Source of the DNA: Capsicum annuum
Lineage: Eukaryota; Streptophyta; Magnoliopsida; Solanales; Solanaceae
NCBI RefSeq assembly: GCF_002878395.1
Contig: NC_061121.1
Location: 135,781,756 to 135,845,755 of the forward strand
Length of the DNA stretch: 64,000 nt
Direction of reading: 5' to 3'
Positions 23,901 to 34,509 of the stretch are shown here, piece after piece (positions within the stretch are counted from its first letter, which is position 1; every line of letters begins with the position of its first letter). The notes beneath the pieces were generated by a model. It had not been told where the DNA came from. It saw only the letters and a list, made by a program, of their open reading frames with translations, and did no database searches. The position numbers and the translations under genes were made by a program.

Positions 23901-25230
23901 TGATGAAATCAGGAAATGACTTGGACTCGTGATGAGTAGTGAGAGCATACAGGCAATTTTGGCTAGTGCGAGAGCCAGAGGTGGCACCTTTTGGTTCAGA
24001 AGCTGATGAAGTAGTAATAGGAACCTCATTGGACATAGAAGCAACCTTTGAAGGACAATTCCACCATAAATGATGAATTTGACCATAACTAAAACACCAA
24101 TTCTTCCCTCCATCATAGAAATCATGATGCGATCTACTACAAAACTTGTAAAGAGGATATGATGAAGCCGATTGGGCCCCACTAGCCTGAGATTAGGCAC
24201 CCTCAATCTATAACCATCATCTCTCTGGAAATAATGATCTTTAGATAGCTTCAGATAAGGTGCACTAGCTATCAAATAGGATCTAGAATAACCTTACTTC
24301 TTCTTGGACCATTTTCCACTATATCTACCACTCTGTTGCTACCTTTACCTTGATCTGAATAACAAAGTTTCTTACTCTACCTCTTTCTTATATCTGCTTG
24401 CCTCTTCTCCTCCTCCTTAACCTAGTGCATATACACCATAAGTCTAGAGATGTCTATATCTTTATTCAATAGGGCAACTTTTCTCTCCAAAATCAACTCG
24501 CGAGACAGACTAGAAGTAAATTTACTAATTCTATCCCTTATGCTAGATAGTACCTCAATAGTATATCATGACAACTAGTGGAATTTCAAGGCATACTCCT
24601 TCACTGTTATCCTAGCTTACTTCAAATTCACAAACTCAAAAATCTCTTTCACCTTCCTCAACTCCTGAGGAAATAAGTGGTCAAGAAAGGCACTACAAAA
24701 GTTATCCCACAAAGTAGACTAAGCATTATCACCCCTAAGACACTCCCAGTACCATATCCTTCAACTGATAAAAAATAAGTTCCACACCCTCAACCATAGT
24801 AGAATGCATAACCCAAAAAATTTTCTCCATCTCATATATAAAACTTGACCCTCCTCAACCTTAGTACCAGTAATAGTCGAAGGGCTTCGCCTTATAAACT
24901 GGCCAACTTTAATGGCCTAAGATGAACTCCTAACATTACCAGTAGAACTTGTCTGACGTGATTAGGATATATACAGTTGAGTCAATAGATGAATAATTTG
25001 GTGAAACACAACATTAGTAATATCTTCCTGAGGTGGCTGAGTATAAGTACAACTAGTTGGAGCAAGATTAAGAGAGATAGGTGGAACTCCACGTGGACAT
25101 TCAGAAGTAGTAACCAAAGACTGGGTCTGTACCCCAAGAGTAGGATGAACTCCATCCACATAGTCCTCAGGTGGGAAAAATGAGTTTTCATAATAATTGT
25201 ATCATCTGACAGGCATGATCTAAAAGGCAA
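23900..25230 (-). pseudogene. B1 gag remnant
   Basis: The zinc knuckle near 24045-24100 reads CFSYGQIHHLWWNC: the second Cys is Tyr and the conserved Gly before His is His, so zinc binding would be lost. The N-terminal part (25159-24962) has the PTLGVQTQSLVTTSECPRG block and ends QPPQEDITN. The related block at 28347-28120 begins MPPTRNKSNEKSFF, showing where the gag start lies. The capsid middle (24400-24900) is broken by stops. Confidence 0.75.
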
Positions 25231-25404
25231 ATAAATAGGAGTTAGAGGAATCCAAGACCTTAGACTCTATAGCCCAAAAATAAGACAACAAGAAAGGGGA
25301 AAATTCTTAAATTCCACATAGTCTCTCTCTTATAAGTGTGGTGCCCTACATACCCATAAAAAAGACTCTACTTGATATGACTTTGGGGACACCCCATGAA
25401 ACCA

Positions 25405-25417
25405 GCTCTGATACCAA
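25405..25417 (-). other. B1 primer-binding site
   Basis: The minus strand reads TTGGTATCAGAGC three bases before the 5' LTR edge at 25421. It is complementary to the 3' end of initiator Met-tRNA, with no mismatch over the 13 bases shown. Confidence 0.9.
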
Positions 25418-25420
25418 CTT

Positions 25421-27113
25421 TGTCACGGCCCACATTAAGGCCTGGTTGTGATGGGCATCTTAAGTCCACTGAGGATGAGAGACCACCCCCTTTGCCTATT
25501 CCAAAATGAATGAGAATACCTAGTAGTAGATGAATACTAATATAAAGCAAGATAAGAAAGATAACTGAAGGATCTATATAAAATCAAATCCAAATTAATC
25601 CACAATACTGAAATCCAATACCAAATGACAACCATAATACCCAAGTCCACTATAGTCCAACAAAGCCTCAAACAAAAAACCAAGTACCAATAAAGGGTTG
25701 GGACATGCCCCCAACCATAGCCAAAACAAATATAAGATCAAGTCTATGACATAAGAAACCAAATATGAAATGAAGTCTTTCAAAGGATGTAAGCTCACTA
25801 TTTCAAGTCTAATCATAAACCAACCATGAAAACCTAATCATTGTGCAGGAGGAGTAGAAGTATAACTAGTTCCTATATCCCGTAGAGATATAACGTCTGA
25901 ACATGGGTAGCAGTTTGAGCGCTACCATGAAACTCAGGGATAGGGTAACAAATAATGCCATGCATAATAATTCAAATCAGTCAAAATCTAATGTACACAA
26001 CCATATGAATATATATATATATATAAATATGTATATGTGTGTATGTGTATATGTGTGTATATACCATATCTGGATAGGGAACAAGGCTTAACATAAATGT
26101 TTAAAAACTTTATCCTGGATTGTGTAACTTGACCATCATAAAATCCATCCATGAGATAAATGGGTCTAGTGTCTCCCCCTAAATGGGCCTCAGTGCATGT
26201 TAGCCGCACGAACCAGAGATATCGTAGAAGGTCGGGCATTTCGACATACCTTTCGCCCTTTATGATACATATGTACATATATACACTTGGAGGATTACCC
26301 CATACCCCATAAGCACATGGTCACTAAGACCAACCCTCATGTCAACAAATATGAGTTTCCAGTATCAGTCCTTCGGACTCACACCTTTATGGCTAGTTAA
26401 CACAAACCCCATTAATACCTAATTAAAATATTTTACACATAACCCATCCACCAATTCCAAGATTATGGTATCCCACAATCTTCATAAACATTAATAAAGT
26501 ATGTATTTTGCATAATAAATCATATAAAAACTATTTAACGACATCAAAAGTCCTCAACTATTTCAAAACTCACTTCAAATCCTTGACAAAATAATCAATT
26601 TATGCCAATAAGAAATTGTATGTTCAAGGGAAAGAGATACATTCCTTAATTGCTTTAAAATTTAAAGAATACGACACCCGTAAAACCCTAGGAAATCACC
26701 TCCATGAACCCTAGCCTTGAGTTGAAAAGGAGATTTTGAGAGAGAATTCTTAAGATAGAATAATGACCTTTGCATATTGAAAAACCAATGAGAATTGGTC
26801 TTTTTCTATTTTAAAAGTCGTGTATGAGTGAAAGGACCTTACTACCCTTCTCAACTTTTTAATTAAACAAAACAACCATAAAATTACATAAGTCCACGTC
26901 GCAGACCTTATTGCAGTAGCTATGTTTTGCAGCGTGAGGCTATCGCAGAGGCTTACTGCCTTTATGACCTAAAACACCCCGAACCCCATCCGAAAATTTC
27001 AAAACTCTCCCGAGTCATCCGCTTTACATCATCAAACATGATTTGAGTTAATAATTAATATTTCAAGTACAAGAAGGAAAAAAATAAAATACCCAAAAAT
27101 TGAGGGTGTTACA
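25421..27113 (-). repeat. B1 5' LTR with internal deletion
   Basis: It starts TGTCACGGCCC and ends GTGTTACA. It is about 350 bp shorter than the LTR at 28510-30555 because a segment matching about 29512-29888 is missing at 26463. A TA/TG-rich microsatellite-like patch is at 26008-26061. The junction with A at 27113/27114 recurs at 30555/30556 and 53214/53215. Confidence 0.85.
26008..26062. repeat. TA/TG microsatellite inside the B1 5' LTR
   Basis: A run of TA dinucleotides is followed by alternating GTGTAT words. It is in the same place as shorter TA patches in the sister LTRs (about 18940, 29100, 34115), so it expanded after the copies separated. Confidence 0.7.
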
Positions 27114-28092
27114 GTTATTGAACTATCCTCCTACTCTTGCCTGAGTAGTGATAATCCATACCAAGAATGACACCTAAAATCTAAAATCTCTAGCTCTATT
27201 AAATTTGCTAAAGTAATTCTATGGAGGACTATAGTAGGGTGCTTTTTGTATTCTCATCTAGCAACAACTAACTAACTAATGGGAGTGAAAATTTAAAAAG
27301 GTTTAGAAGGACTCTCAATACTTACAACAAAATTCACAACAATAAGTGGGGTTACGAAAAAAAGGATTGACCCCAGATCTAACAACACATAAGCATCAAG
27401 TGAAAGATATAAAGCATACTAGTGACTGCATATAGGGAGTTCTTTTACTCCTGATGTGAAGGTATAGGATAAAACCAATTCTGATGTTGATCGCCATCTG
27501 TACTAGGATATGCACTGTAATAGAACTAGGCGGACTGACTAAGCTACTCAAGTGGTGAATTGAGACTGAGGGTGAGCATCTCTACTTCCCTACTTAGTAA
27601 AAAGGCATTCCTTGATCCTATGCCTTATTTCACCACAACTATAAAAACCATCTCTACCCTTTAGAAACTCACCTAGATAACTTCTACTACACTTCTTATA
27701 GGCAGGAAAAGTGAATCCCCTAAAAATACTTTATTGAGATTTAGTATCCGGTGCTCGACCCCACTCTTCCCTCTTAGTCCTAGGTGTAAGAGTACTTGCT
27801 GAAGATAGTGCGGGTGTTGATGAATGACTTCAAAATAGAGAATGGTTTGCCCCTCCTAACATGTGCTGACCATATTAAAATTGTTTGGCCCTAGCTCTCT
27901 TGGTCTACCTCCCTCGTTTCTTTAGTTTCTCAGCCTCAACTTGCTAAGAATGGGCCATTAATCAAGCAATATCCATATCTCCAAAAACATGGAATCCTTA
28001 TACTCTTTGACCACAAAGTCAAACACTCTAGTGACAAATTTACTTATATGGGCCCTGGAATCTGGCAACAACTATGGTGCATACTGAAAACT
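27114..28092 (-). pseudogene. A2 protease and gag segment, copy 1
   Basis: This continues the A2 body after B1. The protease active site reads LLDLGS (Ser/Pro of D-x-G changed to Leu) near 27395-27380. The zinc knuckle near 27640 reads YSCGEIRHRIKEC, with the first Cys changed to Tyr. Capsid words like those of A1 are at 27960-28090. It stops abruptly near 28092, where B-type leader sequence begins, although copy 3 shows another ~750 bp of gag. Confidence 0.75.
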
Positions 28093-28509
28093 GAAGGGAT
28101 TGGGATATTTACAACTGAGTCAATAGATGAATAGATTGGTATAATTAGAAATATCTCCCTGAGGTAGCTGAGTATGAGTGCCACCAGCTAGAGCATGATT
28201 AGTGTAGATAGGTGAAAGTCTGCGGGGATATTCAGAAGTAGTGACCCAAGACCTAGTCTGTAACCTAAGAGTAGGAAGAACACCATTCACATTGTCCTTA
28301 GGTGGAAAAAATGATTTTTCATTGGATTTGTTTCGTGTGGGAGGCATGATGTAGAAGGCAAATAAGACAACAAGAAAGGGAAACATTCCTAAATTCCTTC
28401 TAGTCTCTCTTTTATAAGTGTGGTGCCTAAACACTTATAATAGAGACTCTACTTCACACGGCTTTATGGAATCCCCATGACACCAAAACCTAGGCTCTGA
28501 TACCAACTT
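28093..28509 (-). pseudogene. B leader and gag N-terminus, copy 2
   Basis: This is equivalent to about 25008-25420 of B1. A frame includes the likely gag start MPPTRNKSNEKSFFPPKDNV (ATG at 28347-28345) and the LQTRSWVTTSEYPR block, and runs to 28120. The rest of B gag-pol is absent to its left, where A-type gag is found instead. A PBS lies at 28494-28506. Confidence 0.8.
28494..28506 (-). other. Primer-binding site of B copy 2
   Basis: The minus strand reads TTGGTATCAGAGC, three bases from the LTR edge, identical to the B1 site. Confidence 0.9.
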
Positions 28510-30555
28510 TGTCATGACCCAAACCGAGGCCTAGTCGTGATGGGAATCTCAAGTCCACCATGGACTAGAGACCACCCCCTTATCCTATTTAAGTATGAAT
28601 GAGAATACCTAGTAGTAGATGAATACCAATAAAAAGCAAGACATGAAAGATAACTCAAGGATCTATATAAAATCAAATCCAAATCAATACACAGTATTAG
28701 AATCCAATACCAAATAACAACCATAAAATCCAAGTCCACTGTAGTCCAATAAAGCCCCTAAGCAAAAAACCAAGTACCAATAAAGTGTTGGGACATGCCC
28801 CCAATCATAGCCAAAATAAATATGAGATAAAGTCTATGACATAAGAAATTAGACATTAAATAACATTTTTTGAAGGATGTAAGCTCACCATTTTAAGTCA
28901 AATCACGAACCAACCATGAACACCTGATCACTGTGCAGGAGGAGTAGAAGTACAGCCAGTTCCTACACCATTTGGGGATATAACTTCTAAAGATGGTTAG
29001 CGGTTTAAGTGGTAGCATATAACTCAGGGATAGGGAAAAAAATAATGCCATGCATAATAATTCAAATAACTCAAAATCCAAATACATATAACCATATGTA
29101 AGTATATATATGTATATACCATATCTGGCTAGGGAACATGGCCTAACATGAAAGTTAAAAAACTTTAGCCTGGATTGTATAGCTTGACCATCATAAAATT
29201 CAAGCATGGGATAAATGGGTCTAGTGTCACCCCCTGAATGGTCCGCAGTGCATGTTAGCCGTATGAACCAAAGATATCATAGAAGGTCAGAGATTTTGGC
29301 ATACCCTTCGCCCTCCATAATACATATGTACATCTATACACTTGGGGGATTCCCCCATACCCCATAAGTACATGGTCACTAAGACCAACCCTCACATTTC
29401 CAAATATGAGTTTTCGGTATAATTCCTTTAGACTAGCACCTTCAAGGCTAGTTAACACAACCCTCATTAATGCATAATTAAAACATTTTTCACATAACCT
29501 ATCCACCAATTCAGAGAGTCAATTAATAAGGCCTTTTTACATGGTATCATTATACCGACAATAGGTTGCAAATAATGTCATTAGCCAACACTTAGAGGAT
29601 TCTTTGTACCCTATAGACTCCATTATTAAAATCACTTGGGGGATTCAATCGTACCCCATAAGGTTTTCATAAATCATTTACTTAGGAGATTCCACCATAC
29701 CTCACAAGGTTTCACATCCATCCTTAACCATTTAACGATTTATATCATGCATTCGTTTTAAAGGGAATAAGCCAAACCAAATTAGATGACAATATTATAT
29801 TCATTGATTATTTCACAAACAGGTTGAGGGTACATTATTTTCGAGGTAAAATCATCAAATTGTGGATTAAACATGACCCCTCCATTTAATTATCATACCC
29901 ATGCATCCCACAATCTTTGTAAACATTAATAAATCATAAATTCTGCATAATAAATCATAGAAAATCAATTTTATGATCAATCATGTCAAAAGTCCTCAAC
30001 TATTTAAAAACTCACATCAAAACCTTGCCATAATAATCAATTTCTGCTAATAAGAAAATATATATTCAAAGGAAAGAGATACATGACTTAATTGCTAAGA
30101 AATTCAAAGAATTCCACACCCCTAGGAACCTAGGTGATTACTTCCTTAAACCATGGCCTTGAGTTGAAAAAGGGATTTTGAGAGAGAATGCTCAAGATTA
30201 AATAATGACCTTTGCATATTGAAAAACTGATGAGAATTGGTCCTTTTATGTTTTAATAGTCGTATATGTGTAAACGAACCTTACTACCCTTCTTCCCTTT
30301 TAATTAAACAAAAAAACTACAAAAATACATAGGTCCATGTCGCGGACCTCGTCGCGGTGACTACCTTTTGCGGTGCAGAGCTATCGCAGAGGCTTACTGC
30401 CCTTGTGACCCAAAACTACCCCAAACCCCGCCCAAAAATTTTGAAACTCTCTCGAGCTATCCATTTTGCATCCTCAAACATGATTTGAGTTAAAAATCAA
30501 TATTTCAAGCACAAGAAGGACAAAAATAAATTACCCAAAATTTGAGGGTGTTACA
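28510..30555 (-). repeat. B-family LTR, copy 2 (full length)
   Basis: 2046 bp, from TGTCATGACCC to GGTGTTACA. It is the most complete B LTR here and is useful for seeing the deletions in the others. The GC-rich U3 motif is at 30335-30395. The open frames inside (for example 29207-28893) have no domain and are not conserved in reading frame. Confidence 0.85.
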
Positions 30556-30976
30556 ATTATTAAACTATCCTCTTACTCAAGGGCTAACTCGACAATCAAC
30601 TAAGGCATTGCCTGAATGGAGACAATCCATACCAAGAATGACATCTATAATCTAAAATCTAAAATCTCTAGCTCTATTAAATTTGCTAAAGTAATTCTAT
30701 GGAGGACTATAATAGGGAACTTTTTGTATGCTCATCTAGCAACAACTAACTCACTAACGGGAGTGGAATTGAAAAAGGTTTTGAAAGACTCTCGATAGTT
30801 ACACCAAAGTTCACAATAATAAGTGGAGTTATGAAAGAGAGGGTTGAACCCGGATCTAAAAACACATAAACATTAAGTGAAATATGCAAAGCATACTAGT
30901 GATTGCATATGGGGAGCTCTCCTACTCCTGATGGAAAGGTATAGGATTAAACCAATTCTGATGTTGATCGTCATCT
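30556..30976 (-). pseudogene. A2 protease segment, copy 2
   Basis: It begins ATTATTAAACTATCC, the same A/B junction as at 27114. The protease block reads FLDPGSTLSF near 30870-30840. It ends at 30976, where sequence starting CACTACTGAAAA interrupts it. The equivalent point in copy 1 is about 27502. Confidence 0.8.
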
Positions 30977-31139
30977 CACTACTGAAAATTACCCCGATGG
31001 TGAAGATTACAAAACCATTACAATAGAAAAAAAAACCATTTCCATAGATCTACCATAGTAATTTAGCAAGCATCCTATATGTGGGAATTGTGATAGGTCT
31101 ATGGCAATGATTTATACGATGGTTGTCGAAAATCGTCGC

Positions 31140-31195
31140 CATAGGTCAAGCTATGGCGATGGTTGTGTGGAACCATCGCCATAGCTTGACCTATG
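31140..31195. repeat. Perfect palindrome, 25-bp arms with 6-nt spacer
   Basis: The arms 31140-31164 and 31171-31195 are exact reverse complements. The core of each arm is GCTATGGCGATGG or its complement, and the spacer is GTGTGG. A single strand could fold into a strong hairpin. It lies about 160 bp inside the CACTA-like left end. An imperfect extra half-copy (AATCGTCGCCATAGG) abuts it on the left. Confidence 0.95.
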
Positions 31196-31211
31196 ATGAT
31201 GGTTATTTCTT

Positions 31212-31524
31212 GAATTATTAAGATGCCTATTTTCATCTATTCTAGTGGTTACTAACTGTTGTAATTGATTCTATTCCAACAATATTAAACCATTGCAATA
31301 ACATCTATTGCGACACTTTTGCTATTCTATTGCAACGCTTTTTGAGTACCTATTACAACTATTTCATTAATTATTGGGATGCCTATTTTCACTTATTACA
31401 GTGGTTACTAACCGTTGAAATAGATTCTATTTCAATGACATTAAACCGTTACAATAACATCTATTACAACACTTTTGTTATTCTATTGCAATACTTTTTG
31501 ACTACCCATTGCAATGGTTTATTG
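31212..31524. repeat. Diverged tandem duplication, about 155 bp
   Basis: Two consecutive copies, about 31212-31366 and 31367-31524, share GATGCCTATTTTCA, GTGGTTACTAAC, AACATCTATT and TTCTATTGCAA blocks in the same order. They look like expanded subterminal repeats of the CACTA-like element. The open frame 31330-31563 spans the second copy and is not a gene. Confidence 0.85.
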
Positions 31525-31564
31525 ATATATTGCAACAATTGTTGCCACATGTTATTAAATTGAA

Positions 31565-32890
31565 ACGATTTATATAAATAGTCACTCATATTATGTATGC
31601 AAATTTTTATTTACATACATAATAAATTATAACACAATATATACACATCACATCACAGAACAAAATCATTCATTAATAATCTCATAATTTAAAATATGCA
31701 ACAAGCTATTAATTTAAACGCAAAAGCAAAATGTAATCAAGTCCAAATGATTACTTAAGTTTTTACACAATAACAAGTTTGAGTCAAGATAAGTTTCAAG
31801 AAATTCAACACAAAACTATTGATATTATAGCATTTATCCACAAGCTAAAAATCTTCTCAAGTAAGGTCAATGTCTTCATCACTTTTTCATCTATTTCTTC
31901 CTTTTGGACACCTATAAAAAGAGAATAAATAATATAAATTAGCACTTAAATAACTACATAAAAAGATTAGAATCACACTGCAGCATGATCTAATGGGTCA
32001 ATGCCTCTTTGAAGTTCTACTTCAAGAATTTTTGGAGTTCACATTGGGAGGATTAGGTCGGGCTCTTAGTCATATCTAGATTCTCATATAACATATAATA
32101 CAATAAGTCTACCAGGTAGACATAATTCCAGTTACTCACAGGCCAGCATGCATACAAAATCTATATTCAAGACCAATTATGTTCAATGGGAAGAGTTTAC
32201 GGGCTTATTTATGGAGTGAATTTATACTGCTAAGTCCTACTTGGAAAAGGCACCAAAAAGATTAGAAAGTTTGCAGACCATATACATTATATCATGAATC
32301 ATAATTATCTGCCAAACGGAGAGCTGCCTTACAACTGTTTCACTTAATAAGTACCACGCACAACAAAAACATATTCAGTATAACCATATAGGCCATGGAG
32401 GTAGTACAGAAATCAAAATAAGGTAATTATTAGCATACACATTTTAAAATTTGAATATTTTTTCTTAAAACTATCATTTCAAAGAAATGATGATCATAAC
32501 ATGAATAAATGAATTTATAGGGATATATATGAGCACTTACTAGATTCACTGAAATTGGATATGCCAGAGAAGAAATGAAGGATAGCTTCTTATTTTGAGT
32601 GCATAGAAACAAAAATCAATTAAAGAGGTTCATTCCTACTGCTTTTCTTATAGTTGATGTTTTTTAACTTCCTCTTTTGGTACTTCATTACTTGCTATTT
32701 GTTATACTTTACTAAAATCATTGGAAAGTGGAATTTGAAAATTTTTACCTCCAATAGTCTGGTATTCCTTTCCATCCATGTTAAAGTAATACTTTTGATG
32801 AAGGTGTCCATGTCAAAGTTATATCTAAGATAAAAGGAAAATCTAGAGACTGGTACTGTTATACACTAAAATTTTGGACCTTGCTTCTAC
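31565..32890. other. AT-rich interior of the CACTA-like region
   Basis: No protein domain was recognised on either strand. Short minus-strand frames exist (for example 31990-32055 and 32612-32430) but match nothing known to me. It could be decayed intron and exon sequence of a transposon gene or captured DNA. Confidence 0.35.
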
Positions 32891-32892
32891 TT

Positions 32893-32997
32893 ACAACAAC
32901 AACATACCCAGTGTAATCCCTTAAGTGAGGTTTTAGAAGGGTTGAATATAGCAGACCTTATGCCTACCTTTGTGGCCTAGGGTGGCTGGACCCTACT
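32893..32997 (-). mobile_element. Truncated SINE, TS/Au-like (Solanaceae)
   Basis: Read on the minus strand it ends in GTTGTTGTTGT, preceded by GGGATTACACTGGGTATG and AGGTCTGCTATATTC-like blocks and, further upstream, a GGTAGGCATAAGG block. This is the 3' part and TTG tail of tRNA-derived SINEs common in Solanaceae. The tRNA-like 5' half with the polymerase III boxes is not visible, so the copy is truncated and silent. Confidence 0.7.
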
Positions 32998-33100
32998 TTT
33001 ACTTCTCTCATGAAATGATTGTATTCTAAAAGAACAAGAAAAGTGAGCAATAACTTCAACAAAATTTCCTCAAAGTTTGCATTTTTAACTTATTGTAGTG

Positions 33101-33426
33101 CTAGTGCCAAATCAAGTGGAGACATTCATTGGGAAAAACTAATAAGATAAAAAGTGAGTCCCAAGTTGAGCATCTGGCTATTCCCAAGTTGAGTATCTGG
33201 TAATAAAATAGAGTGTTGAATAGGAAAGTTCTTGTTTTTTTGGGAAAAATAGATAGTTTTTAGATATGACCAAAGAATGGAGGTATGACAGGTAAGTCAA
33301 CATAAATATTTCAGATAGGCCTAGGACTTGCAGAGTAATTGTACTTACTATATTCTTCATGTGTAATCTCGGGCACCAGGGGGTCATCCGGGTTTGGGTA
33401 CGTCAAAAGAGAGCAAATTGGGGATT
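33101..33426. other. Unassigned segment next to a B leader
   Basis: 326 bp that match neither the A, B or C families nor the CACTA-like subterminal repeats. An 18-base word (CCCAAGTTGAG-ATCTGG) is repeated at 33160-33178 and 33183-33201. It ends where the B leader begins (TGTGGTGTCCTATACACCC). Confidence 0.4.
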
Positions 33427-33518
33427 TGTGGTGTCCTATACACCCATAAAAGATACTCTACTATACACGGCTTTGTGGACACCCCACGATATCAAAATCT
33501 ATGTTCTGATACCAACTT
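33427..33518 (-). other. B leader copy 3 with primer-binding site
   Basis: 92 bp equivalent to the last ~90 bp of the B1 leader (25330-25420). The primer-binding site at 33503-33515 has one change (TTGGTATCAGAAC on the minus strand). All B coding sequence is absent. Confidence 0.8.
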
Positions 33519-34509
33519 TGTCACAGCCCAAACTAGGGCCTTGTTGTGATGGGTATCTAAGGTCCACCGAGGACCAGAGAACTCCCCCTAAGCCTATTCC
33601 AATGTGAATAAGAACACCTAAAAGCAGATGAATAATAATATAAAGCAAGACATAAAAGATAACTCAAGGATATATATAAAATTAAATCCTAATCTATCAA
33701 CAATACTAAAATCCAATACCAAATGGCAACCATAATACCCAAGACCACTGTAGTCCAATAAAGCCTCTAACCAAAAACTAAGTACCAATAAAGTATTAGG
33801 ACATGCCCACAACTATAGCCAAAACAAATAAGAGATAAAGTATATGACATAAGAAACAAGACATGAAATGACGTCTTTTGAAGGATGTAAGCTCACCATT
33901 TCAAGTCAAATCAGGAACCAACCATGAACACCTGATCACTGTGTAGGAGGAGTAAAAGTATGACCAGTTCCAACATCGTGTGAGGATATAATATCTGAAG
34001 ATGGTTAGAGGTTGGAGCTCTAGCTTGTAACTCAGGGATAGGGGAACAAATGATGCCATGTATAATAATTCAAATCAGTCAAAATCCAATGCACATAGCC
34101 ATATGAAAATATATATATACACACACAGACTATATCTGGATAAGAAACAAGGCTTAATATGAATCTTTAAAAACTTTAGCCTGGATTATGTAGCTTGACT
34201 ATCATAAAATCCACCCATGGGATACATGGGTCTAGTGTCACCGCCTTAACGGGCATAAGTGTGTGTTAGTTGTATGAGCCAGAGATATCATAGAAGGTCG
34301 AGGATCTGGATGTATCTTTCTCCCTCCATGATACATATGCATATCTATACACTTAGGGGATTCCCCTATACACCATAAGCATATGGTCACTTAGACCAAC
34401 CTTTACGTCGGTAAATATGAGTTTCCAGTATCAGTCCTTCGGACTCACACCTTCACAGCTAGTTAACACAACCCGCACTAATGACCAATTAAAATATTTT
34501 ATACATAAT
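33519..34509 (-). repeat. B-family LTR copy 3, left part
   Basis: It starts TGTCACAGCCC and breaks off in the ATTTTATACATAAT block, where the C tandem array is inserted. It continues at 52152. Excising the array gives about 2050 bp, the normal B LTR length. Confidence 0.9.

Larger units (their letters stand above)
18378..27113 (-). mobile_element. B1: near-complete Tekay-like gypsy element in A2
   Basis: The 3' LTR is 18378-20388, the body 20389-25420 and the 5' LTR 25421-27113. The PPT adjoins the 3' LTR and the PBS adjoins the 5' LTR. The flanking pentamers TTTAT (18373-18377) and GTTAT (27114-27118) form a target-site duplication with one mismatch. The body has gag, protease, RT, RNase H, integrase and a chromodomain-like tail in order, all with stops. 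The first few bases of the 3' LTR terminus (TGTCACGACCC expected) are eroded to AGCGACCC. Confidence 0.85.
30977..33100. mobile_element. Putative CACTA-type DNA transposon remnant
   Basis: The left end reads CACTACTGAAAA, a good match to the CACTA(C)-AGAAAA terminal motif of plant En/Spm elements, and falls exactly where the A body is broken. It is followed by short subterminal repeats containing CTATGGCGATGG and TTGCAATGG words in both orientations, as CACTA ends usually have. A possible right end, TTATTGTAGTG, is at 33090-33100, but the flanking triplets (TCT and CTA) do not match, so the right border is uncertain. No transposase domain was recognised. Confidence 0.4.

Noticed and set aside
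25405..25417. tRNA gene
   Set aside because: Only the 13-base tRNA complement used as primer site is present. There is no cloverleaf and there are no polymerase III boxes.
31330..31563. 77-codon open frame in the CACTA-like region
   Set aside because: It coincides with a tandem subterminal repeat and matches no protein family.
33359..33607. 82-codon plus-strand frame
   Set aside because: It crosses the boundary between unassigned DNA, the B leader and the B LTR, so it cannot be a conserved gene.
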